From positions 1 through 20,125 of the forward strand of contig CALALX010000065.1 of the NCBI GenBank assembly GCA_937925635.1: DNA of 20,125 nt, read 5' to 3'. Below the pieces are notes generated by a model. That model was not told where the DNA came from and made no database searches. It saw only the letters and a program-made list of their open reading frames with translations. The DNA comes from an uncultured Caulobacter sp. (GTDB lineage: Bacteria; Pseudomonadota; Alphaproteobacteria; Caulobacterales; Caulobacteraceae). Shown here one piece after another: positions 15,521 through 20,125 of this stretch. The position numbers were made by a program, and so were the translations under genes. Each line of letters starts with the position of its first letter. Position 1 is the stretch's first letter.

Positions 15521-15906
15521 GCCCCACCACGCAACGCATCAAGATAGGTCCGCACCGCGAGGATCTGCGGCAAGCCCCCGTCGATGGCAGTGTCAACCGG
15601 ACGGCTTCCCCCAAAGAGCGGGCCGGTGTTCGGTCGGGTAAACCAGCTTCGTGCGAGCGGCTCGGAGAAGTAGAGTTCGAGCGACTTGTAGATGCCGATC
15701 ACCGCACTGAGCCGCAGTAGTTGATCCTTGGTCAGTTCTCCCGCAAAGTCTGGCTTCTTGGCACGTTTCCACGTACTCTCTGACATGTCGGCAAGGCCAG
15801 CCGCTTCCTTCAAGTTGAGGCCCCAGGCATCGACCACGCGCGCGTAAGCCTTCAACGCGACGGCGTTGATCTGTGCGGGTTCCCGGATTTTCTCAGCAAT
15901 GTACAT
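15517..15906 (-). CDS. Xre/MbcA/ParS-family antitoxin (DUF2384)
   Basis: 129 residues. Antitoxin of the RES pair. An N-terminal helix-turn-helix region (about 17-57; RVVDAWGLNLKEAAGLADMS then ESTWKRAK) precedes the toxin-binding DUF2384 region (about 66-127; IGIYKSLELYFSE, ARSWFTRPN-GPLFGG-RPVDTAIDGG, VRTYLDALRGG). The motif 'W...PN..L.G..P.D' is typical of this family. I chose the ATG at 15906 because GGAGGG sits 5 bases upstream; the ATG at 15918 overlaps that ribosome binding site. Its promoter and repeated operator-like motifs lie directly upstream, in line with autoregulation by the antitoxin. Confidence 0.92.
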   Translation of the reverse strand: MYIAEKIREPAQINAVALKAYARVVDAWGLNLKEAAGLADMSESTWKRAKKPDFAGELTKDQLLRLSAVIGIYKSLELYFSEPLARSWFTRPNTGPLFGGSRPVDTAIDGGLPQILAVRTYLDALRGGA

Positions 15907-15918
15907 GGCGCCCTCCAT

Positions 15919-15945
15919 TGGCCTGAATATAGATCATATGGCCTG
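15919..15945. promoter_or_regulatory. Direct-repeat operator candidate of the RES/Xre pair
   Basis: Two identical TGGCCTG heptamers (15919-15925 and 15939-15945) with a 20-base period, about two helical turns, bracket the -10 element. Same-face half-sites of this kind fit binding by an Xre-type antitoxin. Binding is inferred. Confidence 0.5.
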
Positions 15946-15953
15946 CTTGTAAA
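15926..15953 (-). promoter_or_regulatory. Promoter of the RES/Xre toxin-antitoxin operon
   Basis: On the minus strand, TTTACA (-35, 15948-15953), 16-base spacer and TATATT (-10, 15926-15931). Predicted start is near 15919, only about 13 bases from the antitoxin start codon, so the message has a very short leader. Confidence 0.6.
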
Positions 15954-15976
15954 GCTCAAATGAACTGCCCGCGCTC

Positions 15977-16621
15977 TCACCCAAACCTGCGCCCGGCTTC
16001 GGTGAAAGTGTACTCGTTCACGATGATCCCCTCCTCGACGGCCTCGTCCGAGGTGAGGTGGTCGTATTCAGCCTGAATCTGGCGGTAGAGCCAGCGGGCC
16101 AGATCACGCAGCGCTTCGGTCACGATCTCCTCCGCATCCTCGGTCGGCGGCTGCCAGGTCGGGCTGTCCCGCGTGACGTCAACGGCCATGGTGTATTCGT
16201 GGTAGTAGCGACCGCGGTGGCTGACCTCGGCAGCGAGCTGATAGAAGTTTCGCCGCTGGATGGCCTGCAGGCGGTCGGCGATTCCATGGAGCGTCGCGTC
16301 TTGGGGCGCGTAGTCGCGGATGCGCGCGGCCGCACCCTTGGCATGGCTAAGGTAGCCCTCGAAGCAGGCCCCGTCGCCCTGGCTCCAGAACCCGGAGAAC
16401 CAAATGCAGGGCTTTGCCCGCGTGCCGCCGCCCATCAGGCGGACGGGCGTGGTCTTAAAGCGAACGCCGAGGATCTCGCAGACCCTTTCGAAATCTTCAT
16501 AGACCGCGTCCCACCAGTCGTCGTGGGGGCCGAGTTCGCGATACCAGCTGCGCGCCTTTTCCTTGGCCGCATCCGAGAGTTCGGGGAAATGGTAGACGGT
16601 GGTGCAGATGATCTCAGGCAT
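15977..16621 (-). CDS. 'Antitoxin of toxin-antitoxin stability system'-type protein
   Basis: 214 residues, opening MPEIICTTVYHFPELSDAAK and continuing KARSWYRELGPHDDWWDAVYEDFERVCEILGV (split here only for reference: W26-Y27, DDWWDAVYEDFE at about 33-44). Proteins with this pattern are common on alphaproteobacterial mobile elements and are often annotated as antitoxins, but I know of no direct evidence for that role. A central CIWFSGFWSQGDGACFEGYL segment and an aromatic-rich C-terminal half follow. No helix-turn-helix or membrane segment is visible. I start at the ATG at 16621, which overlaps the stop of the 139-aa gene by 8 bases (ATGCCTGA); the longer frame to 16717 lies inside that gene. 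No toxin partner is apparent next to it. Confidence 0.8.
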   Translation of the reverse strand: MPEIICTTVYHFPELSDAAKEKARSWYRELGPHDDWWDAVYEDFERVCEILGVRFKTTPVRLMGGGTRAKPCIWFSGFWSQGDGACFEGYLSHAKGAAARIRDYAPQDATLHGIADRLQAIQRRNFYQLAAEVSHRGRYYHEYTMAVDVTRDSPTWQPPTEDAEEIVTEALRDLARWLYRQIQAEYDHLTSDEAVEEGIIVNEYTFTEAGRRFG

Positions 16622-17033
16622 GTGCGTCCTCCCCGTTGAGCGCGGCGGCCAGCCATTCCTGGCTGCTCGTCCAGCCGACGGATTTGCGCGCGCCGAGGTC
16701 GATGACATGCGCGCCACCGCCGAAGGCGTCGAGGCGGGGTCGGGAGCAGGTCAGAGCATACTGGAACCCCCAGAGACCGGTGAGGTCGAGCTCTTCGGCA
16801 AGGCGCAGCACGAAACGGATGACCGCATCGACATCGCCGTGGTCATCGCCATGGATCCAGAGGGTGCTGCCCTCGGGTGCATCTTGGCGCACGAGATCAA
16901 AGCCCGTGACCTCCGGGTCGTCGGCGCCCTGATCGGCTTCGCGCAAGCTCTGGAACAGCGCGAGCGCGCGGGCAGCCTTGTCGGGGGTGCCGACATCGAT
17001 CAGGCACGAGAAATGGGTGAAGTAATCCGCCAT
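16614..17033 (-). CDS. Acidic conserved hypothetical protein, 139 aa
   Basis: 139 residues with about 23 Asp/Glu against 10 Arg/Lys, so clearly acidic. Sequence marks: MADYFTHFSCLIDVGTPDKA opening; STLWIHGDDHGDVDAVIRFV; a Trp-Gly-Phe segment (LTGLWGFQYALTCSRPRLDA) and FGGGAHVIDLG. I recall similar unnamed proteins in mobile-element clusters but cannot assign a function. An excellent AGGAGGT ribosome binding site sits 4 bases before the ATG at 17033. It overlaps the next gene by 8 bases and is presumably co-translated with it. A strong hairpin lies just upstream (17057-17074). Confidence 0.82.
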   Translation of the reverse strand: MADYFTHFSCLIDVGTPDKAARALALFQSLREADQGADDPEVTGFDLVRQDAPEGSTLWIHGDDHGDVDAVIRFVLRLAEELDLTGLWGFQYALTCSRPRLDAFGGGAHVIDLGARKSVGWTSSQEWLAAALNGEDAHA

Positions 17034-17056
17034 GGGGACCTCCTGAATGGGGAAGA

Positions 17057-17074
17057 CCCGGCCGAGCGGCCGGG
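17057..17074. terminator. GC-rich hairpin between the 65-aa and 139-aa genes
   Basis: CCCGGCCG (17057-17064) and CGGCCGGG (17067-17074) form a perfect 8-bp palindrome around 2 bases. On the minus strand only TCTT follows, so it may attenuate rather than terminate. It could separate two transcription units. Confidence 0.5.
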
Positions 17075-17108
17075 CGCTGTGTCAGGATGAAGGGGTGGTT
17101 GGGAGCGA

Positions 17109-17306
17109 TCAGCTGTCCGGATCGTCGCCCGCCGCCTGTCGCGCGGCATGCGCGCAGAGCATCTGCTGATAGAAGCGCTTGCGCGCTGCCCGGAAGCCGC
17201 GAACGGCGCGCGTGTCGGGATGAAGCGCCCGGACTGCTGACCGCAGGACGGTGTAGGGCGAAGCCGTCGCGGGCAAGCCGAGCCGCTGATAGGCCGGGTC
17301 AGTCAT
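17109..17306 (-). CDS. 65-aa protein with a J-domain-like HPD motif
   Basis: 65 residues. YQRLGLPATASPYTVLRSAV followed by RALHPDTRAVRG resembles the first two-thirds of a DnaJ J-domain (Y..LGL...AS.......R.....HPD). The HPD at about 29-31 comes earlier than in a full J-domain, so helix II would be shortened, and no second half is present beyond FRAARKRFYQQMLCAHAA. It could be a degenerate J-like module or a chance likeness; I would not call it a chaperone partner. The ATG at 17306 is one base past the stop of the DUF6915 gene (TGACATG), so the genes are coupled. Basic overall, unlike its acidic neighbours. Confidence 0.72.
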   Translation of the reverse strand: MTDPAYQRLGLPATASPYTVLRSAVRALHPDTRAVRGFRAARKRFYQQMLCAHAARQAAGDDPDS

Positions 17307-17307
17307 G

Positions 17308-17685
17308 TCAGGCGACCTCGACCACGGGCGAGGCGAGATACGGATCGACCAGCGCCTCGATCCGCGCCGACCGGCCCATCCAAGGCTCGGGCCGGATGGC
17401 CTTCACCCAGTCGGCGAAGCACGGGATGAAGCCGAGGTCTTCCTTCACATGCTGCTCGCCCACCCACCGGGTCGGGATGATGCGCCCGGTCGAGAGCGTG
17501 AGGGTCGCCCCGAAAATCGTCTCGGCCATGAAGATGCCCTCGGCATGGTGGCGCAGCGCCCGGTGCCGGAAGTCCGCAGTGATCTCCTTGCTCTGGTCGA
17601 ACCAAGTATGCACGGCCAAGTAGCAGTCGACCGTGCCGCCCCATTTTTTCACTGAGGACAGCGCGTGGTGATAGGGATGTGCCAT
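17308..17685 (-). CDS. DUF6915-family protein
   Basis: 125 residues. It opens MAHPYHHALSSVKKWGGTVD and contains YLAVHTWFDQSKEITADFRH, RALRHHAEGIFMAE, and PTRWVGEQHVKEDLGFIPCF with a following ADWVKAIRPEPWM. These are hallmarks of a small His-rich family (DUF6915) widely found on proteobacterial plasmids and phages; its function is unknown to me. The clustered His, Asp and Glu residues (H3, H6-H7, H26, H42, H46-H47) could bind metal, which is speculative. I start at the ATG at 17685 with GAGGGG upstream; longer frames are low-complexity. It begins 10 bases after the DUF6878 stop and abuts the 65-aa gene. Confidence 0.82.
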   Translation of the reverse strand: MAHPYHHALSSVKKWGGTVDCYLAVHTWFDQSKEITADFRHRALRHHAEGIFMAETIFGATLTLSTGRIIPTRWVGEQHVKEDLGFIPCFADWVKAIRPEPWMGRSARIEALVDPYLASPVVEVA

Positions 17686-17695
17686 CGCCGCCCCC

Positions 17696-18187
17696 TCAGA
17701 AATCATGCGTGTAGAGTTCGGACGAGGTGAAGCGCTCGTTGAACTCGAGGTGGATGCAGCGGGCCGCGGCGTCGAAGCAGAACTCGCCCCAGGCGCCGTC
17801 GTTGTTTTCCCAGCCGCCATGGGTGTCGGAGAGGAAGTCGTAGGCCAGCTGCTCGACGACATCCTCCAGCGAGAGCTGCCGCATCTCGACCTCGGGGTCG
17901 TCCCAGGTCAGCGCAGCATAGGCGATCTCGGTCGCGGGGAAATCAACGGCGGTCTCGCCGGACCATGCGCCGATGCTTTCGATCTGGCCGCTGTCCCCTG
18001 CACCGTCGAAGGTCACGGTGACATGGGTGATGCCAGCGGCCATGAGGCCATCGAAGAGGCGGTCCTTGTTGCCGGGGCGTAGCGCTTCGATCCGAGCGGC
18101 ACGCTCGGCATGGGCCGCGAAGATCTGTGCCATGTCGACGGTCGAGGGCGCCATCGGGGGCGCGAGGGTGGGTTCACTCAGGGTCAT
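17696..18187 (-). CDS. DUF6878-family acidic protein
   Basis: 163 residues with about 29 Asp/Glu and 8 Arg/Lys, giving a strongly negative charge. Family marks: HAERAARIEALRPGNKDRLF, ITHVTVTFDGAGDSGQIESI, and a C-terminal half with FLSDTHGGWENNDGAWGEF, FDAAARCIHLEFNER. I match it to DUF6878 by memory; no function is established to my knowledge. The charge pattern would suit a DNA mimic or a protein-binding role, which is inference. The ATG at 18187 has CGGAG 7 bases upstream; the longer frame to 18292 is rejected because it would run through the hairpin-rich leader shared with the methylase-helicase gene. DUF6915 follows after 10 bases. Confidence 0.82.
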   Translation of the reverse strand: MTLSEPTLAPPMAPSTVDMAQIFAAHAERAARIEALRPGNKDRLFDGLMAAGITHVTVTFDGAGDSGQIESIGAWSGETAVDFPATEIAYAALTWDDPEVEMRQLSLEDVVEQLAYDFLSDTHGGWENNDGAWGEFCFDAAARCIHLEFNERFTSSELYTHDF

Positions 18188-18247
18188 CGGGTGTCTCCGG
18201 TAAGGGGAAGGGATCAGAGCCGGGCCGGGCGATCTCTCTCCCCCGGA
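18185..18247 (-). promoter_or_regulatory. Leader of the DUF6878 gene, homologous to the methylase-helicase leader
   Basis: Read on the plus strand, CATCGGG, CTCCGG (offset 10) and GGATCAG (offset 26) recur in the same order and spacing as at 13729 onward (offsets 0, 10, 27). A CTCTCTCCC element follows at 18234-18242. This suggests a common regulatory or translational leader. Confidence 0.6.
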
Positions 18248-18288
18248 CAAGCTCCAAATCCCCCCTGCCCGCCTCTGCCTCTCGGGCG

Positions 18289-18807
18289 TCACGCCGCGAG
18301 TTGCAGCGCCCGGGCGGCGAAAGCGCGCCAGAGCGGGTCGACGAGACGCCCGTCCAGAAGATCGGCGCGGTGGCGCAGCCGAACCGCCAGATCGGCCTCA
18401 CCCCAGGCGGCCGCGCAGCCGGCTTGCGCGCGCAGCTGGCTCGCCTCGGTCACCACGCCCCTCGCCTCGACCGCGCTCGTTACCGGGTGGCACCAGGCGA
18501 CGGCGTGGTCGCTGGCGGCCCCGGCCAGAACAAGGCGCTCGTCGCGATCGAGGATCGCCAGAAGCTGGGGCGCGGCGTCAGGGGCGATCCCTTCGGCATG
18601 GTCGATCGCCCTCAGCATGGCCTCACCCAACGTCGCAAAGCGGGCGAGGACCAGCGGGGCGGCGCGGCCTGACATGAGATCAGCCGGTGTGCGGCGCGAC
18701 AGGGTCAGGGCGAAGGGGTGACTGGGGTCAGCCTCGCCCGAGGGAAAATGCGGCGGGATGCCCCGCGCGTGGGCGGTCGGGTGGATCGGCAAGGGCAGGT
18801 CGAACAT
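18289..18807 (-). CDS. Hypothetical protein, 172 aa
   Basis: 172 residues; I do not recognise a family. It opens MFDLPLPIHPTAHARGIPPH, then SHPFALTLSRRTPADLMSGR, and is rich in Ala and Arg toward the C-terminus, with predicted helices over about 60-170 (LARFATLGEAMLRAIDHAEG; LLAILDRDERLVLAGAASDH). No signal peptide or membrane segment is evident. I start at the ATG at 18807, with CGGAG 8 bases upstream; the longer frame to 18858 runs into the hairpin leader. Its leader shares the CCTCTCTCCCC and CTCCG elements with the DUF6878 gene, 101 bases downstream. Probably co-transcribed with DUF6878 and DUF6915. Helical, Ala-rich content alone does not suggest a function. Confidence 0.78.
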   Translation of the reverse strand: MFDLPLPIHPTAHARGIPPHFPSGEADPSHPFALTLSRRTPADLMSGRAAPLVLARFATLGEAMLRAIDHAEGIAPDAAPQLLAILDRDERLVLAGAASDHAVAWCHPVTSAVEARGVVTEASQLRAQAGCAAAWGEADLAVRLRHRADLLDGRLVDPLWRAFAARALQLAA

Positions 18808-18865
18808 GGGAGTATCTCCGACGGCGCGGGAAGCCTCTCTCCCCGCCTCATCCGTCAAAGACCAA

Positions 18866-18897
18866 ACCGCCGCCCTCTTCCTCGAAGGGGCGGCGGT
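18866..18897 (-). terminator. Terminator-like hairpin after radC
   Basis: ACCGCCGCCC (18866-18875) and GGGCGGCGGT (18888-18897), with further CTTC/GAAG pairing inside around a single bulged base. On the minus strand it is followed by TTTGGTCTTT and sits 20 bases after the radC stop, so termination is plausible. Confidence 0.6.
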
Positions 18898-18916
18898 GCC
18901 AGGTCGGAAAGACGCG

Positions 18917-19357
18917 TCAGAGCTTGCCGACCGCCCGCAAGCTCAGCTCCGTCCCGGCGCCGACGATGATGTGGTCGTGCAGCGTTAGGCCGAGATACCT
19001 GCACCCCTTCTGGATTTCCTTGGTCATGCTGAGATCGGCCTCCGACGGCGTCGGATCGCCCGAGGGGTGGTTGTGGATCAGGATCAAGGCGCTGGCGTTC
19101 AGCATCAGCGCTCGCTTGATTACCTCGCGCGGATAGACCGGGACATGGTCGACCGTGCCGGTCGAGAGAAGCTCATCGGAGATGATGCGGTTCTTGCGGT
19201 CGAGATAGAGCACGTGGAAGCGCTCGATCGGACCGCGGACGGTGAGCGCACAATAGTCCATGAGCGCCTGCCAGCTGCCGATGACCGGGTTCTGGCTGAG
19301 ATAGCGGCCGAGGATGTCGCGGGCCTCGAGGATGACGGTTTCTTCCTGGGGGGTCAT
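18917..19357 (-). CDS. radC: RadC-family JAMM protein
   Basis: 146 residues covering the RadC JAB/MPN domain: LILIHNHPSGDPTPSEADLS carries H95, H97, S99 and D108 of the zinc-binding JAMM motif (HxHx10D), with E62 (ISDELL) as the likely acidic partner. TVRGPIERFHVLYLDRKNRI and the ending DHIIVGAGTELSLR are typical. It lacks the N-terminal helix-hairpin-helix half of chromosomal RadC, like the short versions found on plasmids and phages. Despite its name, a DNA repair role is doubtful; plasmid forms are linked to anti-restriction operons by neighbourhood. The ATG at 19357 is chosen over a GTG at 19378; neither has a strong ribosome binding site. A hairpin follows the gene. Confidence 0.93.
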   Translation of the reverse strand: MTPQEETVILEARDILGRYLSQNPVIGSWQALMDYCALTVRGPIERFHVLYLDRKNRIISDELLSTGTVDHVPVYPREVIKRALMLNASALILIHNHPSGDPTPSEADLSMTKEIQKGCRYLGLTLHDHIIVGAGTELSLRAVGKL

Positions 19358-19378
19358 GGGGGTCTCGTTGAATTGCAC

Positions 19379-19482
19379 GCACCGGAACCCCCTGCCCTTT
19401 CGGGGCGGAGCTAGTGGCGTGCTTGTTGAAGGGGGAAGTGCGACCGCCGCAGATGCAGGCGGTCGCTATGTCGGGGTCTACG
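19379..19482. other. Intergenic spacer between DUF932 and radC
   Basis: About 104 bases holding a perfect hairpin (19440-19466) and a CCCCCTGCCCTTTCGGGGCG segment. No gene seen. Confidence 0.6.
19440..19466 (-). terminator. Hairpin after the DUF932 gene
   Basis: GCGACCGCC (19440-19448) and GGCGGTCGC (19458-19466) around a 9-base loop, 16 bases beyond the DUF932 stop. No T-tract on the minus strand, so it may act as an mRNA 3'-end stabiliser or a rho-independent terminator of low strength. Confidence 0.5.
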
Positions 19483-20125
19483 TCAGCCGACCCGGTCGAG
19501 GAGCTTCTTGGCGCGCCCTTCCATGTCGAGCCGGGCATCCTGTTGGGTCTTGTCGCGGGCAAGCCGCGTGATGCCCTGCACGAAGTCGAAGATCGACTCC
19601 GGCGGGCGGCCCTCTTCCATCAGCACCTTCTCGATGATCTTGCCCGACTCGGCTTTCGAAAAGCCACGCTTCCTCAGGAAGTCATCCCTGTCCTCGTCCG
19701 TCCGCGCGACGATCTGCTGCCGCGCAGCCTTGATGCCGTTCACGAAGCCCTGCGGCGAGGAATTGGCGAACCGCGTCAGCGCCGGGGCCGCCTCGTGGGC
19801 GAAGCGAGACGCGGCGTACTTGGAATGACGGATCGTGATCTCCTGGAAATCCTCGACGCCCCAGAGGTTGCGGTTCTGGCACACCGCCCGCAGGTAGAAG
19901 CTCGCCATGCCGAGGGTCTTGGCCCCCACCTCGGAGTTCCAGCAATAGAAGCCCCGAAAGTAGAGATCAGGAGAGCCATCCGGCAGCCGGCCCGCCTCGA
20001 TCGGGTTGTGATCGTCGACGAGGAACAGGAAGACGTCGCGGTCCGAGGCATAGAGCGTGGTCGTGTCCTTGCTGATGTCGACCCGCGGGTTGTAGACGCC
20101 GGTCGACCAGTCGAGCACCCCCGGC
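19483..20125 (-). CDS. DUF932-family protein (partial, N-terminus beyond right edge)
   Basis: At least 211 residues; the frame is open to the window edge. A GTG at 20118 could be a start, but the sequence there (GVLDWSTGVYNPRVDISKDT) reads like the middle of a domain, so I treat the gene as truncated by the window. DUF932 marks: LYASDRDVFLFLVDDHNPIE, DLYFRGFYCWNSEVGAKTLG, ASFYLRAVCQNRNLWGVEDF, and ITIRHSKYAASRFAHEAAPA. DUF932 proteins are common on plasmids and phages next to RadC and anti-restriction genes and their activity is unclear. The C-terminal 60 residues are charged helices. It is the first gene of the radC-containing run and probably shares its transcript. Confidence 0.9.
   Translation of the reverse strand, partial: PGVLDWSTGVYNPRVDISKDTTTLYASDRDVFLFLVDDHNPIEAGRLPDGSPDLYFRGFYCWNSEVGAKTLGMASFYLRAVCQNRNLWGVEDFQEITIRHSKYAASRFAHEAAPALTRFANSSPQGFVNGIKAARQQIVARTDEDRDDFLRKRGFSKAESGKIIEKVLMEEGRPPESIFDFVQGITRLARDKTQQDARLDMEGRAKKLLDRVG

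Noticed and set aside
16622..16717. N-terminal extension of the 214-aa protein
   Set aside because: It lies wholly inside the 139-aa gene and translates as Ser/Arg/Ala-rich noise; the ATG at 16621 begins the conserved family sequence.
18808..18858. N-terminal extension of the 172-aa protein
   Set aside because: It would translate the leader with the CCTCTCTCCCC element; the ATG at 18807 has CGGAG at proper spacing.
1..20125. CRISPR arrays, tRNA or rRNA genes, insertion sequences, integrase or replication genes
   Set aside because: I saw no regularly spaced repeats, cloverleaf or rRNA motifs, transposase or recombinase signatures, or Rep/ParA genes in any frame.

Overview
The window is GC-rich, densely packed DNA. 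Its gene content (strawberry-notch/DarB-like methylase-helicase, Toprim, DUF2493, WGR, DUF6878, DUF6915, RadC, DUF932, RES/Xre) is typical of accessory islands, plasmids or integrative conjugative elements of Alphaproteobacteria, most likely Rhodobacterales. Organism and element type are inferred from gene families and base composition; no replication, integrase, transfer, tRNA or rRNA gene lies in the window. Nearly every gene is on the minus strand, so they read from high to low coordinates; the one clear exception is a 98-residue plus-strand gene at 13.9 kb.

Region A (1-6.5 kb) is a type I restriction-modification operon transcribed right to left: a BrxR/CapW-like winged-helix/WYL regulator, hsdR, hsdM and the N-terminal part of hsdS, which runs off the left edge. 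All junctions overlap or abut. A sigma-70-like promoter with a palindrome over its -10 element lies in front of the regulator, which suggests autoregulation of the whole restriction cassette. This block looks less GC-rich than the rest and may be a separate acquisition.

Region B (6.7-13.7 kb) is a second minus-strand block: a 1453-residue N6-adenine methylase plus strawberry-notch helicase fusion (DarB-like architecture), a Toprim/DUF7146 protein, a 363-bp structured spacer, a DUF2493/SLOG protein and a small WGR protein. DarB of phage P1 protects DNA from type I restriction, so its presence beside a type I system is notable. A plus-strand gene for a two-repeat protein diverges from this block, and the two genes share a perfect 14-bp inverted copy of their start region.

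Region C (14.2-15.9 kb) is a RES/Xre toxin-antitoxin pair with its own promoter and a pair of direct repeats as a possible operator. It is followed by a 58-codon ORF that resembles only the C-terminal toxin-binding tail of DUF1778 antitoxins, and a roughly 400-bp stretch without a gene.

Region D (16.0-20.1 kb) is a run of small minus-strand genes: DUF932 (partial, right edge), RadC/JAMM, an unrecognised 172-aa protein, DUF6878, DUF6915, a 65-aa HPD-containing protein, an acidic 139-aa protein and a 214-aa protein of the 'antitoxin of toxin-antitoxin stability system' group. Several hairpins separate these units. The leaders of the DarB-like gene and the DUF6878 gene are visibly homologous, which suggests coordinated control of regions B and D. 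Overall the window reads as a restriction system placed next to a mobile-element establishment or anti-restriction island; that joint interpretation is inference.
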